Below, one piece after another: positions 24,880 to 36,793 of a DNA stretch of 64,000 nt. Position 1 is the stretch's first letter, and each line of letters begins with the position of its first letter. The stretch is from Hypomyces perniciosus (taxonomy: Eukaryota; Ascomycota; Sordariomycetes; Hypocreales; Hypocreaceae). The stretch spans positions 3,038,001-3,102,000 of the forward strand of contig SPDT01000001.1 of assembly GCA_008477525.1 (NCBI GenBank), given 5' to 3'. The translations under genes and the position numbers were made by a program. The notes below the pieces were generated by a model. It saw only the letters and a program-made list of their open reading frames with translations, had not been told where the DNA came from and ran no database searches.

Positions 24880-26251
24880 CTATATTTCGGGATAGACGTC
24901 TCTGTGCCCCAACAAAGCCATCATTGTCAGCCTTACCAGGATTCCTCACCCACATGAGTCTTCACAAAGGAATAAGAGCGGCCAACACTTACGTCCGTCT
25001 CTGAAGCGGCATCTCTCTCCGCACCCGCTCCACCTCCTCCGTGTCAATATCCACAAACCCAACCGCCTCAACCGCCCCGTCCTCGGCATTGCCTTGGCCG
25101 TCCGCCGTGCCCTTCAGCCGGAGCACCACACGGCCCCACGGATCAACCACCATGCTCCGCCCGTAGCTCGCCCGCTTCTCGTTGTGCCGGCCCACCTGCG
25201 CTGCCGCCACCACCCAGCTCTGCGTCTCGATGGCCCGCGCGCGCAGCAGCGTCTCCCAGTGAGCCTCCCCCGTGCGCAGCGTGAAGGCGCTGGGGTATGT
25301 GAGGATGTGGGCGGGGCGGGTGGCCCATGGGCTGGTGCGAGAGGGCTGGGCGAGAGCGAGGGCGGTTTCTGGGAAGCGGAGGTCGAAGCAGATGAGGCTG
25401 CCTATACGGCCTACGGGGGAGTCGAACGGTGGAGTCAGTTTGGTTCCTGGTTGGACCGTGGCGCTTTCTCGTAGAGAGCCGTAGTCGAAGACGTGGAGCT
25501 TGTCGTATGTTGCCGAGTGCTCGATGGTGCCTTCGGCGTTGATGTACAGCGCCCTGTTGAGGATCTTATGCGCTGGCTTGTCTGTCGTGGCAGTCGTGTC
25601 ATGGATGCCGACGTGGATGGCGATGGAGTGAGTCTTTGCGGCAGCTCGTAGCCCTTGAACGAAGGGAGACGCAGCATGTGGAACAGCAAGGTCCAGCGAG
25701 GCCTGGGCGTTTGGAGCGATGTAGTCGGATGCTTCTGGAAGGAAGAGGACCTGACGGCTTCATCGTCAGTACCCCCATCTACTGTCTCGGGCCATGGAGA
25801 TATGCGGAGATGCGGACTTCTATCCCCGATCACGGCAGATGGATTATTTATCATGGCTCAGACAGGTTCATGACGATGACATTCCCGGTGTCACGTCCGT
25901 AGCTCGCATTCCTCGCCAGTGGACCTCCCTCTGGTCTCACAATCCCATATCCCTGGTCACGGCATCTTGCAGCAACAAGATCGGAGACACTGAACCAAAC
26001 AAAGGGAGTGGACAGAAAGAGAGCATACTATCTAGATATATAGTAGTATGAAGTACATACCTTGGCTCCGCCAATGGCCGCTTTGGCCACCAATCTCACA
26101 CATTGATCCAGATTCGCTTTGATCGATCCGGTGGAGCAGATCTGCCCTACTGCCTAATACATATGTACGCGAGAGGCGTTTTGTCAACATTCCGCAATTT
26201 TCCTGCATTTTCTCTCCCTCGAGGTGTATTTGGACGCACTGCTATCGTCAT
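24880..26251 (-). CDS. deaminated glutathione amidase, NIT1-type carbon-nitrogen hydrolase
   Basis: Four exons, 26251-26240 (12 nt), 26153-26061, 25750-24993 and 24901-24880 (22 nt), encode 294 residues; introns are 86, 310 and 91 nt. The start MTIAAVGQICSTGS crosses the first junction, and the end RRTDVYPEI needs the last tiny exon. The nitrilase triad is E41 in LFLPEASDY, K119 in TYDKLHVFDY and C156 in LICFDLRFPE. Later blocks ILTYPSAFTLRTGEAHWE, LLRARAIETQSWVVAAAQ and GRHNEKRASYGRSMVVDPW are the NIT1 signature rather than that of omega-amidase. The enzyme hydrolyses deaminated glutathione, a side product of transaminases, a metabolite-repair role. The exon-1 assignment is inferred from the family N-terminus. 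A (GTGA)8 repeat lies just upstream. Confidence 0.9.
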
Positions 26252-27644
26252 GATGAAAGGGAGGTGTGTGTTGTCTGAGGTGGTGAGTGAGTGAGTGAGT
26301 GAGTGAGTGAGTGACAACCTCCCTTCAATGGCGGGGTAATAGCACGCAATATGATAGGCAAATATACGAAGTAGAGAGAGCTTTGATTAATAAAATACGA
26401 GGTATCTAATACTCCGTGCTCAGTAGTATTAATAGTAGTAGGTACTATTAGCATCGAGATGAGATATCATGTTACCGGGGTTATCATCGTACGAGGAAAC
26501 TACTTTCGACTTTGGACTTTCACGGTCAACCAACTTTCATCTCACCAAGTGTTGCTCTCACTGCGATAGAGCTGTTTGTTATCCCGTACACGAGAAGAAA
26601 GGGCTTTTTATAGCACTTCAACATTCACAGGCGTGTTAAGCCAGAGTCTGCGGTTTTAGGCTCGGAACACGCGGCCCGTGCCGTCAGAGTGGTAGGCCCG
26701 TGAGATTTCTTATGCCAATCATCACCATCGTCCTTCTTTTCACTCATCACGACTAGCTGTTCTGAAGAATCAAAACAAGTTTGCACGAGTCTTTTCTCCT
26801 CTTCGTCGTCCTCTTCGTCGTCCTCTTCACACTCAGTCATTTATGGGATGGGATGATCGTTCTGGATGAGGATTCTCCAAGGCATTCGACAAGCTATTTT
26901 CATCACAGAATCTCGAAAAGGTAACCATGAAATCCCACACGCGACTATCCACCCTTCTCATAATACAGCTCTTTGTCAAGGCCAGTATAACCTGAATTCG
27001 TTGCAAGAGTGTCATTTCGCTTCCTATCTATCTATCTATGAATCAAGATTAGTAGTTCTTAATCCATAACCCTTCATTATCTCTTCACCAACACCAACAT
27101 CTTTCATCATAGAGTATTACATCATATCGGGTTGTTCGACATAATCAATGGCGGAGCACTCGCGATCATGTAGCCAAGGAATCATTGAAACTCATAAAGG
27201 GCAACTTTCGCCCCTTCTATTTTCCATCTGTCATCTGTTGCTGAGCCAGCATTCTCTTCTGCTAGCCATCACCACCGCCGCTTCAGCCCCCCCCAAATCC
27301 TCCAAACACAGCGTAGCCCTGTGTATCATAGAGGGGGCCAGAGGCCTGTCAGGGGCCCCTAAGAATCCAGCCGGCTTCCTCCATCATGCGAGTCTCGCAT
27401 GGCAAAACAAAGAAGCAGTGGTAGTAATAATAATAGTGAAAAACGAGAAGCCCCCAAACCGGGCTATTCCCCTCCCTCAAATCCCCGCCTTTCCCCCCTA
27501 TGCCTTAAAATAAATCTTGAACGCCGGGCTTAACTCAAATCGCGCAAAACGTCAACGATAATCTGTACACGGCGCAGGGTATCACTTCCTCGCTTGAACC
27601 CGCCCACTATTTTCCAGCTCGTCAGCCCCTCCTCTCGTCATTAA
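26252..27644. other. intergenic region upstream of NIT1
   Basis: A 1.4-kb region holding the NIT1 promoter and TAF4 3' UTR. It contains the GTGA repeat, GA-rich and CT-rich tracts and a TCTTCGTCGTCC-type tandem near 26800. No conserved protein is recognised. Confidence 0.5.
26283..26314. repeat. (GTGA)8 tetranucleotide repeat
   Basis: Eight uninterrupted GTGA units (TCAC on the NIT1 sense strand) lie 32 bp upstream of the NIT1 start codon, so they fall in its promoter or 5' UTR. Confidence 0.95.
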
Positions 27645-29630
27645 TTACTTGGGGTTCGAATTGTCAAGGTGTATATAGGCGCTCTGTAACGCCTTGGATT
27701 CTCGGCCGTCTCGCTCCAGTACAGTGATCCAGTCACGTAGCTGGATATTCTTCCCCTTCTCTTTATCTTCTCGCCACGTTCCCAATCGGTTTCTTCCCTC
27801 TGTCGTCATGGCCATGCTAGCTGGCGACGGTGTGCCTGGTGTGCCATTTGGTCCTTTGCCAGGGCCTGGTGTGGCCCTCGTAGGGGTACTAGCCCCACTG
27901 CCTCCGCGACCAACGTTCATCCAGTCGTACGTCTTGCCCGACTTCTTTTTGCCAAAGAGGCTGCCCTTGCCTCCTAAGCCAGCAAACATGCTGCTCGTCA
28001 TGTTTTGGTTCGCGTGACTGTTTGCCTCCGCGGCCTTCAAGGCCTGGTTCTTCTTCATTTCCTTCTTTGTCATGGCTTTGTCCGATTCTGGTGCTACTGA
28101 CCCCGGTGTCCCAGGTGCCACGCTCCCTGATCGTGATACCGAGTTTCCTGAATCTGCTAAACCGTCCTTGCGCTTTTGGCGCCTGCGTAACCGAGCCTCT
28201 TCCCACTCACGCTCCTGTCTGGCCAGGTCTCGCATTGTGAACATTGCGTATGAAGAGATCTTGGGCAGCTTGGTAGGTGGCAGCTTGCCATCCAGATTAG
28301 CAGCATCGGCAGAACCTATGTAGGATGAGTAAAGACGTTGTCATGATGGATAAATCTCGTAATACTCACGTTTCAACGGGCTGGTACCAGAGCCATCAGC
28401 ACCGGCCGTGTCCGTTCCCGTTCCCTTGCCGTCCTCTGAAGTGTCCATAAGTTCTAATGGCTCTGCATTCAGTGGAGCTGCGGCTAGTGCCCACTCTTCT
28501 GGCACATCGCCATGTGAGGTCTTTTGCCGGGTCTTGGCAATCATATCGGCATCTTCTACCAATTCACGTATACGTTGCTTCGTTGCAATTGATAACAACG
28601 CGAGCTGGTCGACCAGAAAAGCATCGTGTGGGATGAAAGATCCGCAAGTTTCTACCATGGTCGAATCTGGTCCCGGCTGCACCTTGACTGTAACTTTCGG
28701 CGTGGCGAAATTGTCGGGATGCCGCATCTTGCCCAATGTTGGGCCATTGTTCTTCAATTCCAAGTTGAGTCCAAGGTGATGCTCCCGCGCAATTTTCTCA
28801 GCGCGTCGGTGCAGCAGCGCGACAAGGAGGAAAGGATCGTTGACTTCCTGTGACCTCTGTACAGCTAGCCGCATCGATGAGTCCACCCATGCCTGTTCGG
28901 CTGCTTGCGCAGCATATTGCTCCTGAGTCAGGTCGGTGAGCTGAGCAGGCTGGTTCGCCGCGCCAGCGCCATAGAATGTTGACTTGGGGCCCGCTGGATG
29001 ATGAGCAAATCCTGTCCTGGCCTCAGGGTTTGCATCCAACGCGTTTGAGTAGAGCTCTGCCATGTACTGCTCCTCTGCACGAAGATCGATTCCAGTTCCA
29101 GCCAATGAATCTGTCACGTCGTACTCGTAGTCTTTTGTAGGTCTCTCTGCTGGTTTCTGGGGCGGGCCCATCATGCCAGGAGCCTGTATTGGAGGAGCCA
29201 TGTGATGTATGGGCTGCATCGTTGCGTTCGTGTATTGAGGCATTGGAATTGGGACTGGCGTTGGCGACTGCATCGGCTGCGGTGTGAGCATGGTAGGGGT
29301 CGTTGCCGGCTGCGAGGTATTCGGAAGATTCAGGCCGGGTGTGGTGTGCCCGTTTGTGTAAGGCATCGCATACCCCGTCGACACACTTGGAGTTGGTGTC
29401 GGCGGCGGGTATACAGGAGAACCAACTGCTGGCGGTGGTGTGGCCGCTGCCACAGGACTCATAGTGTACGGCGAAGCAGCATATGGCGATCCGGGCTGTG
29501 ACACTGGCCCGTCTGTTCGAACTCGCTTGTTTGGTGGAAGCGCAAAACCAGACTGTGATGCCGCAGGGGATGGGCTGGGCTGGGGAGGCGAGAACGCCCG
29601 CGGCGGGACCTGCGGCTGCGGTTGTGCCAT
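27645..29630 (-). CDS. taf4: TFIID subunit TAF4
   Basis: Two exons, 29630-28370 and 28315-27645, around a 54-nt intron encode 643 residues from ATG at 29630. The first ~165 residues are proline/serine-rich and disordered. Then follows the TAF4 core: DYEYDVTDSLAGTGIDLRAEEQ, a histone-fold-linked region ending in CGSFIPHDAFLVDQLALLS and RIRELVEDADMIAKTRQ. After the splice junction come the MFTMRDLARQEREWEEARLR helix, a KK-rich linker and the terminal block IQLRDWITVLERDGRE. TAF4 pairs with TAF12 through a histone fold and scaffolds TFIID for RNA polymerase II promoter recognition in the nucleus. Divergent from Ysh1 with 602 bp between starts. Confidence 0.92.
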
Positions 29631-30232
29631 ATTCAAGACCTTAGCAGCAGGTCACTCTCAGCGGAGGCGACGCAAAGGGGCGAGCGACGAGGCGGTGGGC
29701 GCGGCTGTCGATGCACTTCAACAGGCAACGAAGCCTGTCACGGTGGTCGTGACTCGTCCCATCCGACGCGCACAACCTTCACGGTCCGGTCGAGCTGTCG
29801 AGTTTTCGGCGGTTGAGTCAAACGGCGCCCGCGGTAATGATATGCGCCGTCTCGGGGATAGAAATGCGTTTCGTATCGTCGTCGAGCAGAGCCGGTGTTT
29901 CGGAGGCGAGTGTATGAAGTGGGAGCTTCGAAAGAGAGAACGGGGGTCGTGTAAATTTAAAGTCACGTGAATCGGAGCCGCAACTGTACGCGCTCGACGA
30001 GCCGACCTTTAACCGCTGTAACTTCAGTGATAGAACCGCGACAACTTGCAGCAAATGACAATAGTAACATCTACTGTGCTATTGTGCTATTGTGCCGCAA
30101 AAGTTGCGTCCCAGACAGCTATTGTCCGGCTCCGCGCGGCGCATCTGAAGCGCTGGTGACACTGACCTTTCTAGGAACGGCGTTCCCCCACAGATGTAAG
30201 CTGTCTCCCAGAGCCTGTTGGCGAACGCGATC
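29631..30232. promoter_or_regulatory. divergent promoter region, TAF4 / Ysh1
   Basis: A 602-bp spacer between head-to-head genes. It includes GC-rich sequence near TAF4 and a short tandem TGTGCTATTGTGCTATTGTG near 30073. No TATA box stands out, which fits housekeeping genes. Confidence 0.5.
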
Positions 30233-33174
30233 ATGGCGTCCAAGCGGAAGGCGTCTGCGATGAATGCGGCCGCCACAGACGAGCCAGTAGATCCGTCAGA
30301 CGAGCTCATGTTCCTCTGTCTTGGAGGCGGCAACGAAGTCGGACGATCATGCCATATTGTCCAATACAAGGGCAAGACTGTGATGGTGAGCAGACGCGGA
30401 ACATTCTCCCCTGTATCCAGCTTCACTAACCGCTGTCGTTGCAGCTCGATGCTGGTCAACATCCTGCATATGACGGTCTTGCTGCGCTACCCTTCTATGA
30501 TGACTTTGACCTGAGCACTGTAGATGTGCTCCTCATCAGCCAGTAAGCGAAACCCCCATACACGTCCCCCGTCGACGCAGGCAGGGCGAAGGACAAGCTG
30601 GTGTTGTTGAGGAAGGGATGGACATTTTTCGCCCCGTGCTTCCAATGCTTGCGCTCTGATTTGATATCTCTCTCTGTGTCTCGACCTGCCGCTTTCTGTC
30701 TGTCCTCCTGTATACCAGAATGAATACAATACGTTCTTCGCCTGTTCCTACTGCCCGAGACCCTGCCTACTATCCGTGATGTCGGCCATGCAACCTCCCA
30801 CTCTTCCAGACAACAACAGGAACCCGTAAGACTCAAATCACTAATCAACCTGTGCGATAGTTTTCACATTGATCATGCCGCTTCATTGCCGTACGTCCTG
30901 GCAAAGACCAACTTCAGGGGGCGTGTGTTCATGACACATCCAACAAAAGCCATCTACAAGTGGCTTATCCAGGACAGTGTTCGAGTAGGAAACACGGCTT
31001 CAAACTCGGCCACGCAACTCTATACTGAGCAAGACCATCTAAACACCTTTCCTCAAATTGAAGCCATCGACTACCATACTACGCACACTATCTCATCTAT
31101 CCGAATCACCCCTTACCCAGCCGGCCATGTGCTTGGAGCAGCCATGTTCCTCATCGAGATTGCTGGCCTCAACATCTTCTTCACCGGCGACTATTCCCGT
31201 GAGCAAGATAGACATCTTGTTTCTGCAGAGGTCCCCAAGGGAGTCAAGATTGATGTTCTCATCACCGAATCTACCTACGGTATCGCATCCCACGTCCCGC
31301 GTCTAGAGCGCGAGCAGGCCCTCATGAAATCTATCACCAGCATTCTCAATAGAGGAGGGCGTGCTCTTCTGCCAGTGTTTGCTCTGGGACGAGCCCAAGA
31401 ACTACTCCTGATTTTGGATGAATACTGGGGCAAACACCCCGAGTTTCAGAGGTTCCCCATCTACTATGCCAGTAACCTGGCTAGAAAGTGTATGGTCATC
31501 TACCAGACCTATGTTGGCGCCATGAACGATAACATCAAGCGACTCTTCCGGGAGCGCATGGCTGAGGCGGAAGCCAGTGGGGATGGAGCCGGCAAGGGCG
31601 GACCCTGGGACTTCAAGTACATCCGATCCCTCAAGAATCTCGACCGCTTCGACGATGTAGGCGGCTGCGTCATGTTGGCTAGTCCTGGTATGCTCCAGAA
31701 TGGTGTCAGCCGAGAGCTCTTCGAGCGATGGGCGCCTAGTGAGAAGAATGGCGTCATTATCACTGGTTATAGTGTCGAAGGAACTATGGCAAGACAAATC
31801 ATGCAAGAGCCAGACCAAATTCAGGCCGTCATGTCCCGAAGCATCGCCGGTGCTCGACGGGGGCCAGGGGCTGATTCTGAGAAGGTCCTCATCCCTCGGC
31901 GATGCAGTGTCCAAGAATACTCCTTTGCGGCCCATGTCGATGGAGTAGAGAACCGCGAGTTTATCGAAGAAGTCAGCGCGCCTGTTGTGGTATGTGCTTT
32001 CAATCTTTCGTGTACATGTATTTGGAACCTGACAATTGACACGCCATTCTAGATCCTCGTCCACGGCGAACAGCACAACATGATGCGTCTCAAGTCCAAG
32101 CTCCTCTCCCTCAACGCCAACAAAGCCACCAAAGTCAAGGTCTACTCGCCCCGTAACTGCGAAGAACTAAGGATCCCCTTCAAGGCCGACAAAACCGCCA
32201 AGGTTGTAGGCAAGCTGGCTTCTATCCCGCCGCCTCAAAACGACGATGGCTTGACCGCACCGCTCGTCACCGGCGTGTTGGTCCAGAATGACTTTAAGCT
32301 CTCGCTCATGGCCCCTGAAGACTTGCGCGAGTACGCCGGCTTGAATACCACCACCATCACCTGTAAGCAACGCCTCACACTCAGCGCCGCCGGCGTCGAC
32401 CTCGTCCGGTGGGCTCTCGAGGGTACTTTTGGTGCCGTCGAGGAACTCCCGGAAATGCGTCGCATCAAAGACGCCAAACCAAACGGCGACAACGAGGACG
32501 AGGCCATGGCCGAGGAAGCAGATGAAGAAGTAGCAGGTTTAGTAGCCGCCTACCTCGTCATGGGCTGTGTCTCCGTCCGCTACCGCACAAACGGCGAAGT
32601 CGAGCTCGAGTGGGAAGGCAACATGCTCAACGACGGCATCGCCGACTCCGTCATGGCCGTGCTCTTCTCCGTCGAAAGTTCCCCCGCTGCTGTCAAGCGC
32701 TCCTCTGCCAACAGCAAGCACTCACACTCCCACTCACACGCCGCTCAACCCGATAGCAACAACCCTCATGTCAAAAGTTCGCCGGAGGATCGTCTCGAGC
32801 GACTGATGTGGTTCTTGGAGGCCCAATTCGGTGCTGACAATGTCAACCCTGTTGAGATGCCAAAACTACCCCCCTTGCCCAAGGAAAGCAAAGGCGATGA
32901 TGATGGGGACGTCAAGTCCGAGGCTATGGACATTGACGCCGGAGAGGATAGCAAGGAGGACGATGCGCAGCTACAGGAGAGGCAGCAGAAGGAAATGGCG
33001 CGGCTACACAAGATTGGTATTCCCGTGCCGGGTATTTTGATCAAGGTGGACAAGATGGCTGCTACAGTATGGCTAGAGGATCTCGAGGTGGAGTGTACCA
33101 ACAAGGTATTCGCTGATCGGGTCCGGGCAGTAGTTGAAAGGGCGGTAGAAGTGACCGCTCCGTTATGGGGATGA
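30233..33174 (+). CDS. ysh1: pre-mRNA 3'-end processing endonuclease Ysh1/CPSF73
   Basis: Four exons, 30233-30385, 30445-30542, 30861-31989 and 32053-33174, with introns of 59, 318 and 63 nt, encode 833 residues. The metallo-beta-lactamase signature HFHIDH spans the second junction (H84, H86, D88, H89). Preceding it are [11 protein letters not shown] and [22 protein letters not shown]. The beta-CASP region follows with [36 protein letters not shown] and [13 protein letters not shown], then SFAAHVDG and [10 protein letters not shown]. The C-terminal domain has a histidine/serine repeat (KHSHSHSHA) and an acidic linker before the terminal WLEDLEVEC block. The enzyme cleaves pre-mRNA at the poly(A) site inside the cleavage and polyadenylation factor. 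Residue spacing and length fit the family; all metal ligands are intact. Confidence 0.95.
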
Positions 33175-33367
33175 AGGAGAAAAGGGGATGATCTACTATG
33201 TACTCAGTATAGCCTCCAAGAGATACCACCGATTTGAAATGGGACAGAATTAGCAGCACAGATGATTCGAAGTGTTCTAAGATGCAAATTGATAATCATA
33301 CAAACTAGCTAGGTCTACAAATGTGACAAACAAAAGACGTCTCATCTCCTCTTAATCCCTACCCACA

Positions 33368-36192
33368 TTATTCCAGGTAGTTGCCTAATTCATCCGACTC
33401 TTCTAACAGTGTAGTGAACGAGAATGGCACGAAGGGCCAACCCGCAAATTCTGCAAACTTGGAGAAGGACTCGACCCACGCCAATCTGAGAGAGTGCAAC
33501 ATGGCACTGGTGCCTTCCATACAAACCAGAATGGCAATCGCTGAGATCCTGTTAGCAATTTGGTTCACCTGTATAGGGAGGCGGAGGCCACGGAGTTGAC
33601 TTACTAAGGAAGAACCAAAGGTAGAAGCCGATGACGATCATGATGACGCCGACAACACCTCCCTTTGTCAGGCAAGGTCCGAGAGTCATGTCCCACAGGA
33701 CGACACTAAGTTGTTGATGGGCAAGCGACAAAGCCCAGAGACGCAAGTATGAGGCAGTGTGAGAAACACAGTTCAAGCAGAATTCTGTGGAGATGGAGGT
33801 TAGAGTATAATTCAATACCACTCGGATCACGAGGGTAGCTTACCAATAGTGTGAATGACCTGGTGGATCATGACTTCCCCAAACTCAAACTCCTCGTGGT
33901 CCTCGTCAATGTTCTGAGAAATCATAGCAACGCCCTCGCCATCCTCGTCGAAGCTATCCGCATGTCCATTGACCAAAGCCTCGTTCTCATCGTCACCATC
34001 CAGGGCACTAACACGGGAGGTTTCGCCGATACCTCGGTATCCCCTGGCACGGGCTCGATTGTGCTCCCAACGAAGGTAGAAAGGCTTAAGGAAAAGCAGA
34101 ACGGGCACCTGCATAAATGCCAACAATAACAACAAGGTCTGAACAATCTCCTGTCCATTGTAAAGGCGCTCATCCAGAGTACCTGGCTGCAAGAACATGT
34201 AGATGAGCATGTTGAGAAGACCGGGCGGTGACCTGCCAACAGCATTCCAATCCACACTCCACTTGTAAATGATGCAAACGACGAGATAGCCAAAGATAGA
34301 CTGGAAAAATATCATGCCGGGGACAAAGTTGCCCCAGATGTCGATGGACTTCTTGAAGTGTCTGGCGTTGATGTATGAGAAGCAAAGCGAGTACGTCATG
34401 TGAGCCCAGCCAAGGATGATACTCATTTTCATCTTGTAGCTGTTGGAAAAGAGAAGATCGTTGTCCGTACCGTGCCATGCCCAGTCAAGACCGAATGGGT
34501 AGCGGTAACCGTGGTCGTTCAGCACGGCAGACACGGGATCCCTCTCCTTCCAGCCATCGGGACGCTTAAACTCCCAGGCGCTGGGCCATAGAGTCATAGA
34601 CTTGGAGAAGACGTCGTTGTACATCAATCCGGTGAAGATGGAGAACACAGCCATGACCAGTGCAATGTAACGGCCGTAGAAGATCATGGCAAAAAGCTCA
34701 AACTTTTCCTTCTTCAGAGACTTCTCCCAGTAAATCATGGCTAATGCGGCAGCAAGCATGATGATGGCGTGTCCAAAATCACCAAACATGACGGCGAAAA
34801 GGAATGGGAAGGTAACAAAGACAGGCATAGCCGGATTGACTTCCTGGTACGTGGCGGTACCATAGGCATTGACGATCGTCTGGAAGCCTTCGGTAAACTT
34901 GTTGGTCTTCAAGTAGGTGGGAGGTTTTTTGTTAGTTCGGATTTCGTTGACTATAGACGGGACAGAAAGGCCAGCTCGGTTGGTAACATCCTGGAGAGTG
35001 GATCGAATAAGAGACATGTCATTAGTAGGACACCAGGCCTCAGCGATAAGAGTTCGACGAGCACGGTCATAGGAGAAGAGGTTAAGCGTGCTATACACAG
35101 CCTTCTCCTTTGCGATGATGACAGACCAAGCAGCCAGCGACTGCGAAATCTGGCTGAGCTCAGCCTCGAGTGTGGCCTGCGTGTTTCGAAGCACGTTCTG
35201 AACATCGTCCAATCGGTTGTTGACCTCATGGATCTGGTCACGTCGGAGGTCGCTGTTCTCGTCGACATTGTACACGTCGGCACCCATAGACTCCGAGATC
35301 TTGCGGATCTTGGCAAGAATCTCCTTGCCGTGAGCAAAGATGACAAAGACATTCTTGTGGACAGCCTCGTTGTTGGTGGGATCGATCAACGGCTCCGGAA
35401 TCTCCGACTGATTCATGTACAAGTTGCCACGAAGGGTTCGCCAGAGAATACGCTCGAAGGCGGCGACGCGTTCCCTAGAAATGACACCAGCAACGAAGCC
35501 AATGTTCATGCCCGAGAAAGATCTCTCGACGTCTGGCCCAGAGCCGTGCTGCTCCACGTCGGACAGCAGAGGGGCATCGTCGTTGTCGGTTGAGGCGCGG
35601 ATTTCATCGACATTGCCATGGGCGCGGTCAAAAAAGCTGCCAGCCTCTCGCAGCACCCAGCGCCACTCGGTGAGGTCTCCCTCGCGCTTCTTCAGGGTCT
35701 CGTAGCTGTCGTTGAGAGCAGAGATGCGCTGCTCAAGTTTCTGGGATCGCTCGGCAAGCTCATCGATTTCCGACGTCGAGGGAGAGGCAAGCTTCTCGGC
35801 ATCGAGGTCTAATTTTCGAAGCGGGATGCCTACCTTTTCCATTTGGGCGTAGAAGTAACCTATTGTGATGATGTTGTTAGGCGGTGTCCCTGTCGGAGGG
35901 GGTCTGCATGCGACGTACGAAGCTGCCGCTCGACATTGTCAAGGCGTCGGATCTCTTGGGTAAAGGTTCGCTGAAATGCGCTGACATCCTCATTGAGCTA
36001 GACACGATGAATTATCAGCTTTCCGACCGTGATCGATGGCGTTCATCCAAGCAAAGAGCTTACGTCGCGGAACTGGCACAATCCAAGCTCACCAAGGGCA
36101 GTGACGACCTCTCTACCGATTTCGTTGGAGACGTACAGCTGCACCATGCTCATGTCCGCAGAGCGGAACGGGGTGTCCTTTCGTGGAGCCAT
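33368..36192 (-). CDS. vph1: V-type proton ATPase subunit a
   Basis: Five exons, 36192-36064, 35997-35919, 35859-33844, 33784-33605 and 33540-33368, encode 858 residues; introns are 59-66 nt. The N-terminal cytosolic half opens with [20 protein letters not shown], then coiled coils and [12 protein letters not shown]. The membrane half begins near 410 with [25 protein letters not shown] and contains eight or so hydrophobic segments. The essential proton-path arginine is R756 in [17 protein letters not shown], the counterpart of yeast Vph1 R735. It ends with [20 protein letters not shown] and a short cytosolic tail. Subunit a forms the proton half-channels of Vo in vacuolar, Golgi or endosomal membranes. 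The last intron uses the acceptor CTCAG; an upstream AACAG seven nt earlier would break the frame. Tail-to-tail with Ysh1. Confidence 0.96.
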
Positions 36193-36793
36193 GGTGATGT
36201 GGTTCCGAGCACCAGGACTCGATTCAAGGGTTGTTTTGAAGCTCTTCGAGGAGCATTAAGGGAAGCGTACGTGATGTCGCAGCCACTGTTGGCGCCGGCT
36301 CCGTTGTTGTTCCGTACCTGCATTCGTCACGTGCGGGTATTGTGGGCCAATGCGACATCACACCTCAGCTGGCGGGCTTATGTCACGTCTCATGGCTGTA
36401 GGTATGAATGAGAGTGAGGATATGAGAATACCAGTCTCTACTAGTAATTGCAATGCGTGAAAGAATTCTATCCATTTTTTTTTCCAATATACTAATATGG
36501 CCGCTCAGAGACATGTCCCAGTTCGCTCAATTAAAAATGCTAAGTTAAGAACATACATAAGGTTGGCAGTGTTCTATGAGATCACCATGCATAATCCGCT
36601 CCGTTTGTCCAATTCGTCATTCTCGCTTTTCCTGCACCAGCCCGATTTTTATCTGTTTTCCCACCAAAGAACACTGAGAAAACGAACCCTCTTGGATATC
36701 TCACAGCCCCACAACACCATGCAAGAAAATGAGTAGAGATGCATCGTGTCGTTCGTCATAAATGGCTGGGTATCGCCGTAGTTTTCGGCGATT
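36193..36793. other. intergenic region upstream of the V-ATPase a gene
   Basis: A 601-bp spacer containing the V-ATPase promoter and the F-box-like gene 3' UTR. It includes two CACGTGCGG/TCACGT-type sequences near 36330-36390 and AT-rich DNA near 36420-36560. No gene is recognised. Confidence 0.5.

Noticed and set aside
33541..33560. Acceptor AACAG for the last V-ATPase a exon
   Set aside because: It gives the wrong frame; the downstream CTCAG yields [13 protein letters not shown], matching the family.
34769..35593. 274-codon plus-strand frame
   Set aside because: It is fully antisense to the V-ATPase a coding exon and is explained as a shadow frame of that conserved protein.
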